DNA of 64,000 nucleotides from assembly GCA_014163555.1 (NCBI GenBank), contig JACJGO010000023.1, positions 51,265 through 115,264 of the forward strand, in the 5' to 3' direction. The translations under genes were made by a program, and so were the position numbers. This DNA comes from Flavisolibacter longurius. GTDB lineage: Bacteria; Bacteroidota; Bacteroidia; Chitinophagales; Chitinophagaceae. The notes under the pieces were generated by a model. The model searched no databases. It was not told the DNA's origin and worked only from the letters and a program-made list of their open reading frames with translations. Every line of letters begins with the position of its first letter. The first letter of the stretch is position 1. This document shows positions 40,497 to 50,441 of the stretch, piece after piece.

Positions 40497-41315
40497 TTAG
40501 GCATACGCAACCTGATCCCGCTCTTTTAGAAGGACCTGCTTGAATAAGTCTTCGTCCAGTAGATCTGCCACAGATGCCACCACAAAATCAGGCGCATAGC
40601 CATAATTGGCAAGGTCTTGTTTGTTCGTTACACCTGATAAGGTTAACACCGTGGTAAATCCCATGGAATCAGCACCAAGAATGTCGGTGCTCATCGTATC
40701 GCCAATCATGATAGTCTGGTTAGTTGCCAGGCCCAATTCCTTTCGGGCCATTCGCATCATGATGGGGCTTGGCTTGCCCACGCTAAACGCCTTCTTTCCG
40801 GTAGCAAACTCCAGCATGGCTACATAAGCCCCACAACCGGCCCTGTATTTTCCGTTACCCACCGGGCAGTTGGGATCCAGGTTCGTTGCTATCAATTTGG
40901 CACCACCTAGAATAAGATTGATTGCTTTATCAACAGACTCAAGCATGATGGTCCTGCCTTCGCCGATGATTACATAATCCGGATGATCATCAATGATAGA
41001 ATAACCCACTTTGTGCAGTTCGCTCAGCAACCCGCCCTCACCGATCACATATGCTGTCCCATGCGGCTTTTTCGAAGCCAGGTACCTGGCTGTGGCCGTT
41101 CCACAGGTAAACACATCTTCTTCGGTTACGTCAAAACCAAGCCGACGAAGCTTATAACACACATCCCGACTGGTCCGTTGGCTGTTATTCGTAAGAAAAA
41201 GAAAAGGAAAGCCATTCAATCGTAAGTTGTTGATGAACTCCACCGCACCTGGTATTGGCTCGCTTCCCTTATATATTACCCCATCCATATCGATTAAAAA
41301 ACCTTTCTTTTCCAT
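40497..41315 (-). CDS. HAD-IIA phosphatase (NagD-like)
   Basis: About 272 residues from ATG 41315, which gives the family start MEKKGFLIDMDGVIYKG; the frame is open 21 codons upstream. HAD motifs: I DMDGVIYKG (Asp9 nucleophile, Asp11), II FLTNNSQRT, III the Lys in VGKPSP, IV MIGDTMSTDILGA. The C2 cap (CGAYVAMLEFATG) places it in subclass IIA, which dephosphorylates small sugar or nucleotide phosphates. The exact substrate cannot be told. A hairpin at 41347-41372 separates it from the small ORFs upstream, so it may have a separate transcript. Confidence 0.92.
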   Translation of the reverse strand: MEKKGFLIDMDGVIYKGSEPIPGAVEFINNLRLNGFPFLFLTNNSQRTSRDVCYKLRRLGFDVTEEDVFTCGTATARYLASKKPHGTAYVIGEGGLLSELHKVGYSIIDDHPDYVIIGEGRTIMLESVDKAINLILGGAKLIATNLDPNCPVGNGKYRAGCGAYVAMLEFATGKKAFSVGKPSPIMMRMARKELGLATNQTIMIGDTMSTDILGADSMGFTTVLTLSGVTNKQDLANYGYAPDFVVASVADLLDEDLFKQVLLKERDQVAYA

Positions 41316-41346
41316 AAGTGTATGTTTAAAAAGCGTAAACGGAAAA

Positions 41347-41372
41347 CGCCTGCTTCTGCCTTTCAGCAGGCG
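41347..41372 (-). terminator. Hairpin between small ORF and HAD gene
   Basis: CGCCTGCT (41347-41354) pairs with AGCAGGCG (41365-41372). On the minus strand TTTTCC follows. A weak terminator or attenuator before the HAD gene. Confidence 0.55.
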
Positions 41373-41454
41373 AATCATTTTTAATTTTTGATTTCAGCAT
41401 CATCGCTAAAACATGCCTTTTACCACGGATGTATCCACAATTAAATACCTAAAC

Positions 41455-41625
41455 TCAGGCTGCATGATGCTGCAGCTCTTCTTCATTTATTTTTTGCAAA
41501 TACTCCTTTAGCGAAATCCTCCCTGCAAACAAAAGGTTGTACAAGTGGTTTTTGTTTACTATAACTTTTTGCTCTCTATTGTTCGATTTCTCTTTGCTTG
41601 TTGTATTCTTTATTTCGTGTTTCAT
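41455..41625 (-). CDS. 56-residue hypothetical protein
   Basis: Begins MKHEIKNTTSKEKSNN and ends in ISLKEYLQKINEEELQHHAA. The first half is basic and probably disordered; the second half (LYNLLFAGRISLKEYLQKINEEEL) reads as an amphipathic helical unit. It lies 19 bp after the 74-residue ORF on the same strand and shares its leader. I do not recognise it. Support is the tight spacing, A-rich upstream region and coding-like composition only. Confidence 0.5.
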   Translation of the reverse strand: MKHEIKNTTSKEKSNNREQKVIVNKNHLYNLLFAGRISLKEYLQKINEEELQHHAA

Positions 41626-41644
41626 AATTTTTTAAATTTTGTTT

Positions 41645-41869
41645 TTAGGCTCTCATCAGTTGCACATTTTTTTCAGGCGTGGCAATAAACGGTTTAATTT
41701 TTACACTGTTTGTAGAACCAGGCGATTCTTGTGTCTTACGCTCTCCTATTCTCGAAGTACTGCCATCAGGCCATGCAATCAATCCGCCCGGCGGATACAT
41801 GCCGGAAAAACTAATGGTATGTATTATTCTCTGTTTCGCTCTTTTCTTATAACTGTCATTTCTGTTCAT
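41645..41869 (-). CDS. 74-residue hypothetical protein
   Basis: Begins MNRNDSYKKRAKQR and has a central segment ISFSGMYPPGGLIAWPDGS, then a polar tail. No signal peptide, membrane segment or known motif. It is the first ORF after a leader that starts at a promoter overlapped by a LacI-type palindrome (42074-42093) and includes a terminator-like hairpin (41978-41999). With the 56-residue ORF it may form a two-gene unit. The function is unknown. Confidence 0.5.
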   Translation of the reverse strand: MNRNDSYKKRAKQRIIHTISFSGMYPPGGLIAWPDGSTSRIGERKTQESPGSTNSVKIKPFIATPEKNVQLMRA

Positions 41870-41977
41870 AGGTTTTAGGTTTTAATCATTAGCCGGCTTT
41901 TCTCAACCGGATTTTTTACTCTTCACATCAAGGCATTTTTATTCTACCTACTTTGCTTCTGTTCCTAAAAACAAAAG

Positions 41978-41999
41978 CCTGCTATGGTGGTAGCAGGCA
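41978..41999 (-). terminator. Terminator-like hairpin in a leader (sRNA end or attenuator)
   Basis: GCCTGCTA and TAGCAGGC pair over eight bases around a six-base loop; on the minus strand TTTTGTTTTT follows. It lies about 75 bases after the promoter at 42060-42067 and about 110 bases before the first small ORF. Confidence 0.75.
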
Positions 42000-42055
42000 A
42001 TCGTTTTCGTCTATCGGTCTTCTTCTTTACTATCGCTCCAGTACGCTTTTTTTAT
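41978..42055 (-). ncRNA. Candidate small RNA or attenuated leader
   Basis: A short transcript of about 75-85 bases is predicted between the -7 box at 42060-42067 and the hairpin at 41978-41999. It has no ORF of note. Just before and inside the hairpin it carries AAACGATTGCCTGCT, which is complementary with one mismatch to the motif at 42246-42260 of the MFS transcript and less fully to 47705-47719 after the GH27-like gene. This is inference; transcription has not been shown. Confidence 0.4.
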
Positions 42056-42059
42056 ACAA

Positions 42060-42067
42060 CAAAGATA
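42060..42067 (-). promoter_or_regulatory. -7 box of the small-ORF leader
   Basis: TATCTTTG on the minus strand, an exact TAnnTTTG match. The 20-bp palindrome at 42074-42093 covers the region where the -33 element should be, so a bound repressor would block the promoter. Confidence 0.7.
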
Positions 42068-42073
42068 CAATGC

Positions 42074-42093
42074 TTGTTTAAACGATTAAACAA
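42074..42093. promoter_or_regulatory. LacI-type operator, copy 1
   Basis: TTGTTTAAACGATTAAACAA: arms TTGTTTAA/TTAAACAA around ACGA, with the central CG typical of LacI/GalR sites. The same 20 bases recur at 44011-44030. The LacI regulator gene is 2 kb away. Confidence 0.75.
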
Positions 42094-42204
42094 TTAAAGT
42101 GCCAGCTTTCACCTTTTAACACTTTTAGTCCTTTCTGCTGCAAAACTTGACGCCGGACAAGCCCATACAAGATGAAAACAATTCACCCTAGATGGAACCA
42201 ATGA

Positions 42205-42244
42205 AGCAAGCTTGAATAAAAAGTCCACTGTAGAAACAGCGGAC
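42205..42244 (-). terminator. Terminator of the MFS gene
   Basis: GTCCACTGT (42223-42231) pairs with ACAGCGGAC (42236-42244) with one mismatch around a tetraloop; on the minus strand five T follow. It is preceded by the motif AGCAAGCAATCGTTTACG. Confidence 0.75.
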
Positions 42245-42442
42245 GTAAACGATTGCTTGCTATATGAAAAGTTTTTCATGGCTTCACTGTTATATGAACA
42301 TTGTTGTAATTGAAACTAATGAAATGACTGGCTGCATGTAGACCCATCTTTACTCTTTTTTACGCAAACCACCTTTTCTCAAAAGCCTTAAAATGCAGTT
42401 CAGGCGGAGGTTTCATTGTATTTCAATTACGATTTTCTCTGG

Positions 42443-43609
42443 TTAATCTGCAATCTTGCCCCGGCTCTTACTGATAAGAAAAGTGATTAGCAAACCCATC
42501 AAGGCAATAAGAGCAAACGAAACCCGGAGGTTGAAAGCACCTGCTATGATACCAATTACCGGAGGTCCCATCAGAAATCCTAAAAAGCCAATGCTTGTCA
42601 CGGCCGTTAAAGCCATACCTGCCGAAGTGCTCTTTGCTTTACCAGCCTCGCTGTACACAAGCGGAATCACTGAAGAAACGCCAAACCCTACCAGTACAAA
42701 CCCTATTAGTGCTGTAGCCAGAAACGGGAACAGCACCGCCACACCAAGCCCAGAGGCAATCAGCAATCCGCTGAAAAAAATGGTCCGATGAAACTTTAGC
42801 CGGTTGGCTACCCAGTCAGCAACAAAGCGGCCGGTGGCCATTGCACACATAAAGGCTGTATAGCCAGCACCTACCCAGTTTGCATCTGCTTTTACCACTT
42901 TCTGAAAATATATGCCGCTCCAGTCAAACATTGCGCCTTCGCAGATCATGCAACAAAAAGCAAGAATTCCAAGCGTTAGCAATGATTTATCTGGCTTGAC
43001 AAACAATTTTGTTGGGGCTGCGCTGCGCTGCTCATCAGGCACAAGATATTGAAAAGTGATAGCGGCTCCCGCTACCAGCACAGTGGCAATTATCGCAAAA
43101 TGTGATACCGACACAATTCCATTGCCGATCATATAAGAACCAACTCCGGCAGCAATAAAACCAGCCAGGCTCCACAGGCCGTGAAACGAGCCCATGATGT
43201 TCTTACCATACCTTGACTCCACTTGTACTGCTTGTGTGTTGATGGCAATGTTGGAAATGTTGCCAGCCATTCCAAACACCACCAGAGCTGCAATCAGTAA
43301 AACCGGTGTTGTTGAAAAGCCAATAACAGGCAATAGAAGGCTGTAGAGCAGCAGGGCATTGGCTGCCACTTTCTTACTACCGAACCGGGTTACAAGTGCT
43401 CCTGAAAAAACCAACGATACCAGGGAGCCTACCGGAATAGCGAATAAGATCAGGCCTAGCATGGATTCAGACAAGCCCATTTGTTGCTGTATACTTGGTA
43501 TACGGGAAGCCCAGGTAGCAAAACAAAGTCCCTGCAAAAAAAAGAGTGTGCTGACCGCAACCCGGTAAACTTTATTTGTTTTATTAATGGATAATACTAC
43601 CTCTGACAT
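42443..43609 (-). CDS. MFS permease, YbjJ/FucP-like
   Basis: A 388-residue, 12-helix transporter. Features: LFFLQGLCFATWASRIPSIQQQMGLSE at helix 1, the loop VTRFGSKKV, NISNIAINTQAVQVE and SFHGLWSLAGF in helices 4-5, and a second half with FVADWVANRLKF. This resembles the YbjJ group, near fucose permeases, often linked to sugar or inositol genes. It follows a Gfo/Idh-like fragment by 84 bp on the same strand, and a LacI-type operator lies before that fragment, so the unit is probably induced by a sugar. The substrate is unknown. Confidence 0.88.
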   Translation of the reverse strand: MSEVVLSINKTNKVYRVAVSTLFFLQGLCFATWASRIPSIQQQMGLSESMLGLILFAIPVGSLVSLVFSGALVTRFGSKKVAANALLLYSLLLPVIGFSTTPVLLIAALVVFGMAGNISNIAINTQAVQVESRYGKNIMGSFHGLWSLAGFIAAGVGSYMIGNGIVSVSHFAIIATVLVAGAAITFQYLVPDEQRSAAPTKLFVKPDKSLLTLGILAFCCMICEGAMFDWSGIYFQKVVKADANWVGAGYTAFMCAMATGRFVADWVANRLKFHRTIFFSGLLIASGLGVAVLFPFLATALIGFVLVGFGVSSVIPLVYSEAGKAKSTSAGMALTAVTSIGFLGFLMGPPVIGIIAGAFNLRVSFALIALMGLLITFLISKSRGKIAD

Positions 43610-43693
43610 ATTCTTCTCCTTTCTTTTACTTCATGAATCAAATATTCCCTTGCTGCATGCTACTTTTCAGAGCATTATTTTTACCGTCCGGCA

Positions 43694-43987
43694 TCAAACG
43701 ATCTGAACATGCTTGTTAGCTTTTAGGGCTGCACTGATCAGACTGCGGTGTTTATCCGAGGGTGCAGAAATCAAAACCAGTCCGATGGCCTGGTCTTGCA
43801 AAATATCCTCGCAATCAGCTGTAAGTTCAAGTTCAGGAAAACGCTTGCGAAGAGCCGATTTTGAACTTTCATGAAAAGCGAACGCCTTTTTCACATTCAG
43901 GTTTCTGGGTAACGATGCTGACCTTTCCACAAAGCTTTTTTCCAGCGTTTCGCATTCGATCAAGCCAATGTTTGTATGATGGTTCAT
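43694..43987 (-). CDS. Short Gfo/Idh/MocA N-domain-like protein (possibly a fragment)
   Basis: 97 residues that match only the end of the NAD-binding Rossmann domain of Gfo/Idh/MocA sugar dehydrogenases: KKAFAFHESSKSALRKRFPELELTADCEDILQDQAIGLVLISAPSDKHRSLISAALKANKHVQI. It stops exactly where a full enzyme would continue with the catalytic Lys in VEKP. The glycine-rich NAD loop at the start is also missing. It could be a remnant or a deliberately short regulatory protein kept in front of the permease. The operator at 44011-44030 lies 24 bp upstream of the start. Confidence 0.75.
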   Translation of the reverse strand: MNHHTNIGLIECETLEKSFVERSASLPRNLNVKKAFAFHESSKSALRKRFPELELTADCEDILQDQAIGLVLISAPSDKHRSLISAALKANKHVQIV

Positions 43988-44010
43988 AAAATGAAATAAT
44001 ATTAAGTAAT

Positions 44011-44030
44011 TTGTTTAAACGATTAAACAA
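44011..44030. promoter_or_regulatory. LacI-type operator, copy 2
   Basis: Identical over 20 bases to 42074-42093. It sits 24 bp before the Gfo/Idh-fragment start, so it probably controls the fragment-MFS unit. A second inverted repeat, TTTCC with GGAAA, lies just upstream at about 44042-44058. Confidence 0.75.
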
Positions 44031-44194
44031 ATAAAGCAAGATTTCCTCATATTTGGAAATAATCATCTGTTAAAGCACTCCCTCTGAAGAAGAGAAGGAA
44101 TGAATTAAGGTGGATCATGCCAGCACCTGGCTGGTGCTTTTGCAAATAAAAGGGCTTTCCATTGTTAACTGGTCGGGATATATTTTTTCACGGT

Positions 44195-45211
44195 TCAGCC
44201 ATTCCCTGTTGACTGAGCTACAACTAATTCTGCAGGCAAGTGTAGTTGTTTGGAACCAGTTCCTTTTGACATGTCTTGCAGCAATAACTGAACAGCCTGT
44301 TGTCCGATTTCATGCAGCGGCTGACGGATATGTGTCAACGGTGCATAAAACAATTCAGTTGCATCAGATTGGTCAAAACTGCAAAGAGCCAAATCAGTAG
44401 GTACACGCAATGCCAGGCGGTTGATGTATTTTAAACCGAATGTGGAAAGCTTATTGGAGGCGAAAAACAAGGCATCCACAGGCTCGGGGCCTTGAAGAAG
44501 TTGTTGGATACTCTCTTCCACTTCTTCTTTTGCTGCATCAAGTTGAACTTCCCGAATTTGGGATTTTGGCAGTGTTCTGCCATTATCTTTCATCGCCTTC
44601 AGAAACCCCTTTTTTCTGTCTTGAAGATGCAGAAGACTTGTTTTGAAGCCAACCATGCCAATCTTCTTTCGACCTGTCTCCATCAGGTGAACAGCACACT
44701 GATAGGCAGCTTCGTAATTATTGACACCAACATAACTTACATCGAGCGTGGGAAAATAACGGTCAATCAAAACAAGGGGGATACCCCTCTCCTGTAGCTT
44801 TTTTATCTGCGCTTCGCTGTTTTCTGAAGGCGCTATGATCAAGCCATCCACCTGCCTGTCGAGTAACACATCAATTAATTTTTGCGACCGTTCTGCCATT
44901 TCATCCGAGCTGCCAAAAATGACCGTGTAGTTGCTTTTTTCCGCTTCATCTTCGATAATGCGGGCAAGGGTAGAGAAAAAAGCATTGGCAATATCCGCTA
45001 CAATCAGTCCGATCGTAAACGTTTTATTGGTCTTTAGGCTTTTGGCAATCTGGTTGGGCCGATAATTTAACCTTGTAGCTGTGTCCCTGATTTTCTGAGC
45101 AATTTCTTTACTAATTCTGTTTTCCTTTTGATTATTAAGCACATAGGAAACCAACGCAGTGGAGACACCTACCTTTTGTGCAATATCTTTCAGCAAAACT
45201 CTTTTCTCCAT
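44195..45211 (-). CDS. LacI/GalR-family transcriptional regulator
   Basis: About 338 residues from ATG 45211 (MEKRVLLKDIAQKVGVS); the frame is open eight codons upstream. The helix-turn-helix (LLKDIAQKVGVSTALVSYVLN) and hinge (LNYRPNQIAKSLKTNKT) are complete, followed by a periplasmic-binding-protein-like sensor domain (IGLIVADIANAFFSTLARIIEDEA, VDGLIIAPSE, VGVNNYEAAYQCAVHL). It should act as a sugar-responsive repressor. The nearest matching sites are the two 20-bp palindromes at 42074 and 44011. A promoter with -7 box TATCTTTG lies at 45285-45292, followed by its own inverted repeat AACGTCT/AGACGTT (45241-45264), which may allow self-control. Confidence 0.92.
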   Translation of the reverse strand: MEKRVLLKDIAQKVGVSTALVSYVLNNQKENRISKEIAQKIRDTATRLNYRPNQIAKSLKTNKTFTIGLIVADIANAFFSTLARIIEDEAEKSNYTVIFGSSDEMAERSQKLIDVLLDRQVDGLIIAPSENSEAQIKKLQERGIPLVLIDRYFPTLDVSYVGVNNYEAAYQCAVHLMETGRKKIGMVGFKTSLLHLQDRKKGFLKAMKDNGRTLPKSQIREVQLDAAKEEVEESIQQLLQGPEPVDALFFASNKLSTFGLKYINRLALRVPTDLALCSFDQSDATELFYAPLTHIRQPLHEIGQQAVQLLLQDMSKGTGSKQLHLPAELVVAQSTGNG

Positions 45212-45284
45212 GGCAACCGTTACATAAAACCACAAATAAAAACGTCTTATTTGTAAGAGACGTTCAAAATACGTCCTTATTTAT

Positions 45285-45292
45285 CAAAGATA
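45285..45292 (-). promoter_or_regulatory. -7 box of the LacI gene
   Basis: TATCTTTG on the minus strand, about 75 bases before the ATG. An inverted repeat AACGTCT...AGACGTT (45241-45264) lies within the predicted leader. Confidence 0.55.
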
Positions 45293-45311
45293 AGAGGTGC
45301 CATTTCCTGAG

Positions 45312-45335
45312 AATAAAAAAGCCCTCGTAAAAACA
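45312..45335 (-). terminator. Terminator of the GH97 gene
   Basis: AGCCCTCGT pairs with ACAAGGGCT, one mismatch, around AAAA; six T follow on the minus strand. It ends the utilization-locus operon 150 bp after GH97. Confidence 0.8.
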
Positions 45336-45483
45336 AGGGCTGAAAAGCAATTGCCTGTACTGAAAAGTTTCTCGAAACGTTACCTTATGTACGACTCGGC
45401 ATATTATTCACTTTGTATTTTACACTGTAGCACTGTACATATAACTCATTTTTTATGCTTGCAAAAATAAACCAGCTTTACCA

Positions 45484-47736
<2,253 letters not shown>

Positions 47737-49134
47737 TTACTGTATTTTAATGATGATACAGCCATGCGGGGGCACGCTTACACTGTAGGATGACAGGCTG
47801 CCTTTGTCCTTGTGCTCCCACAAGTCCCGTACGCTGGCATTGCCGGTAATGCCCAAATCGCTAAAATTGATGGATCTGGTTTTGGCTGTACTTTCCCGGT
47901 TGAAAAATCCGACAACCCAGGCTCCGTTCGACAACTGCCCCTTCCAGATCTGACTTAAATCACTGAGCGGATCGTTGGACAAGGGTTTTCCCACAAAACC
48001 ATCCGCGTTCAGCGCCAGCATTTCGGCATTCTGGTATACCCACAAATCATTGCCTATAGTATTGTATTGATCAGAAACAGTTACCGGCGCACCAGCCATC
48101 AGGCAGGCAGAAACCACGCTCTTCTTTTCATCATTACTGGCAAACGTATTGATGCGTAAAAAATCCGGGTCCAAAATCATTTTATTTCGTCCTGCGATGT
48201 ATGACCAGTAGGTCAATCCGTCCATTGCATTGGCATACTGTGACCAGCCCGGACGCCTGATACCACGATCTTTCACGCTCCACTTGTCCCATTTGCCCTC
48301 ACCGGTATCTTCATTAATGCGGATCATATGAGCATATACATTTTCCACCTCCGCTTCTTTGTTTAGGTTCGGCATCACAGCACTAAAGAACATGCCGTTT
48401 TCATCGCAGGCTTCTCGGATCCATTTCATGGCCTTGATATACTGCGCCTTGGTATGCGGCACTCCCACTCTGCCTATATAACGATCTTGGCCGGTTTCAT
48501 ACCACGAAAGAAAATCTATCCGGAAGTACTTGATGCCCATGTCGGCATAGTACTGCACATACCCTTTGATATACTCCTTGGCACCGGGACGATCCACCTG
48601 TACCCATGAAAACCAGAGGGCATTCTCCCCGGCGTTTTTCAAAGTTGATACCGGGATATTCGTACCCTTGATCAAGGTGGTTCTGTCATTGTCGGCTACA
48701 TGCACCCACAAAGGGTTGCCATACATACCCAGTGTCATTCCCCGTTGCTGCAAATGATTTGACCACCAGGCAAAATCGTGTTGCCAGTGACGAGAATGGG
48801 ATCTGCGGTAACCGTTTTCGTTTAAATGAGACAGATCACCCCAACCATCCATACAAATCATCTTGTAACCAAAGTCTTTCAGGTTCGCGTCGACCCAATT
48901 CACATTGGCCAAGAAGACATCTTCGGGGATATAATTATCCTGTATACCATTTTGTTCTTTTACAATATGATGTTCATAAACACTCCAGTACAGTGGCGCA
49001 TTGAATTGGTTTTGTTTAACTGCATCTAAGATGCCGCTGGAATCGATCTTGGGCGTTATTGTTTGTGAGCCGGCATTTTTCTTACAACTCAGAAATGCGG
49101 CAATCACCAACATACTCACGATAATATTCTTCAT
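47737..49134 (-). CDS. GH27/GH36-like (clan GH-D) lipoprotein glycosidase
   Basis: About 465 residues from the ATG at 49134; another ATG lies four codons upstream. A lipobox (VIAAFLSCKK) predicts membrane anchoring. The barrel resembles GH27: DFGYKMICMDGWGD, HLQQRGMTLGMYGNP, and YADMGIKYFRIDFLSWYE, whose Asp (about 211 counting from the upstream ATG) would be the nucleophile. The C-terminal beta-domain (WVVGFFNRESTAKTRSINFSDLG) is typical. GH27 includes alpha-galactosidases and isomalto-dextranase; with a GH97 enzyme and SusE-type glycan-binding proteins, either a galactoside or an alpha-1,6-glucan is possible. I cannot assign the substrate. Confidence 0.8.
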   Translation of the reverse strand: MKNIIVSMLVIAAFLSCKKNAGSQTITPKIDSSGILDAVKQNQFNAPLYWSVYEHHIVKEQNGIQDNYIPEDVFLANVNWVDANLKDFGYKMICMDGWGDLSHLNENGYRRSHSRHWQHDFAWWSNHLQQRGMTLGMYGNPLWVHVADNDRTTLIKGTNIPVSTLKNAGENALWFSWVQVDRPGAKEYIKGYVQYYADMGIKYFRIDFLSWYETGQDRYIGRVGVPHTKAQYIKAMKWIREACDENGMFFSAVMPNLNKEAEVENVYAHMIRINEDTGEGKWDKWSVKDRGIRRPGWSQYANAMDGLTYWSYIAGRNKMILDPDFLRINTFASNDEKKSVVSACLMAGAPVTVSDQYNTIGNDLWVYQNAEMLALNADGFVGKPLSNDPLSDLSQIWKGQLSNGAWVVGFFNRESTAKTRSINFSDLGITGNASVRDLWEHKDKGSLSSYSVSVPPHGCIIIKIQ

Positions 49135-49200
49135 TTTACTGCACATTTTCTCATGATAGGTCTAAGGAAAATTCCAAAACCCAATATGTTCTTTGTGATT

Positions 49201-49252
49201 CTTGCTGGAAGGATAGCAAGACGAACAGCTCTGTAAAGAGGAGCTGTTCGTC
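49201..49252 (-). promoter_or_regulatory. Paired hairpins between susE and the GH27-like gene
   Basis: GACGAACAGCTC (49220-49231) pairs with GAGCTGTTCGTC (49241-49252) over 12 bases; directly beside it CTTGCT (49201-49206) pairs with AGCAAG (49215-49220). No T run follows. Probably an mRNA-protecting or processing structure at the 3' end of the binding-protein genes. Confidence 0.6.
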
Positions 49253-49258
49253 GGTTGA

Positions 49259-50407
49259 CTATAGTTTTACAATTGAAATGGTTTCTTTCAGTTGATTGAT
49301 CGTAATGCGGTAAGTACCGGCAGTTGCAATACGCCACTTATGGTCTGGGTTGCCACCAGGAACAAATTTCACCAGCTTACTATAGATACCTTGCTGATCG
49401 GTTAACGGCATAAAATAATCAGTGCCCCAATTTCCAGTAGTAGTTGGAATTTTGAACTCCCCTTCTTTCAATGGGCCTGTCCAGGTAAATGTGTAAGGAT
49501 CGCCGCCAATGGCTGTCATAGGTGTGGGATTGTCAATATTCCATCCGGCTGGGGTGGCATCGCCCACCAGGTAGAGGCCTGCGAATGGTGTAAAGGGTGT
49601 GATCTTGATGCTAGGGTTAGCGCTTATATTCAAAAGAATTTTATACGCACCCGGTGTAGTAATTTCCCATTTGTTGTCAGGGTTCCCTCCGGGAATCAAC
49701 TGAACAGCCGTATTGGAAAGGGGCTGGTGATTGACAGCCGGCATAAAGAAATCAGCACCCCAGTTTCCTGTTGTCACCGGAATTTTAAATTCACCGGCAT
49801 TCAACACTTCGTTGTATTTGAATTGAAACAGATTACTGGAATCTACCGACATCTCATTGGGATTATCAATGTTCCAGCCATTGGGTGTAGCACTGCCCAC
49901 AATCCACAGGCGGTTGTAAGATGGGCCAGTGGCTGCCGGTGTCATTTTGATAGTGATTGCGTTGGTGGTTGCTGTCTTGCCATTCACAGGAACAGCAGCG
50001 ATGACGGTGGCCCTTACATCGGCAGCTGTTCCTATAGACAGGCCAAGCTTCGTCAGTAGAATTGTATTCAACTGGCTATTGGTAAAAGAACGACTGATGG
50101 CGTTGGCCGCAACGTTGGTTGTATCCGACTTATTATTGGCAGAAAGCACCAGCGAATAAGAAATCATGGTATTCGGGAAAGTGCCCCAGGAAAACTTGAT
50201 AGCCTCATCTCCTGGAGCAGAAGAATTGATGATCACGTCTGTTTTCGATGCGGTTAGAACACCGGGATCCAAAGGAGCCGGTTCTGGTGCCTTCAATTCC
50301 TTACTGCAACCGGCTGTCAAAGCCAGAAGGACAAATACGAATACCCCCTGTAGCTGTCGCTGTATAATATTGATGCTTTTATTTATAGAAAAATGTATCT
50401 GTGCCAT
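49259..50407 (-). CDS. SusE/SusF-like glycan-binding lipoprotein
   Basis: 382 residues. After a lipobox (LALTAGCSKE) comes the SusE N-terminal domain (PLDPGVLTASKTDVIINSSAPGDEAIKFSW), then two similar beta-sandwich modules (LWIVGSATPNGWNIDNPNEM and LYLVGDATPAGWNIDNPTPM, each ending in GGNPDNKW or GGNPDHKW), like the starch-binding modules of SusE/SusF. It should sit on the outer membrane surface and hold the glycan near the SusC/D pair. The presence of these modules favours an alpha-glucan. It lies 34 bp after susD, in one operon. Confidence 0.9.
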   Translation of the reverse strand: MAQIHFSINKSINIIQRQLQGVFVFVLLALTAGCSKELKAPEPAPLDPGVLTASKTDVIINSSAPGDEAIKFSWGTFPNTMISYSLVLSANNKSDTTNVAANAISRSFTNSQLNTILLTKLGLSIGTAADVRATVIAAVPVNGKTATTNAITIKMTPAATGPSYNRLWIVGSATPNGWNIDNPNEMSVDSSNLFQFKYNEVLNAGEFKIPVTTGNWGADFFMPAVNHQPLSNTAVQLIPGGNPDNKWEITTPGAYKILLNISANPSIKITPFTPFAGLYLVGDATPAGWNIDNPTPMTAIGGDPYTFTWTGPLKEGEFKIPTTTGNWGTDYFMPLTDQQGIYSKLVKFVPGGNPDHKWRIATAGTYRITINQLKETISIVKL

Positions 50408-50441
50408 TTCATTATAATTTACTGGTTCGTTATTTCAATCC

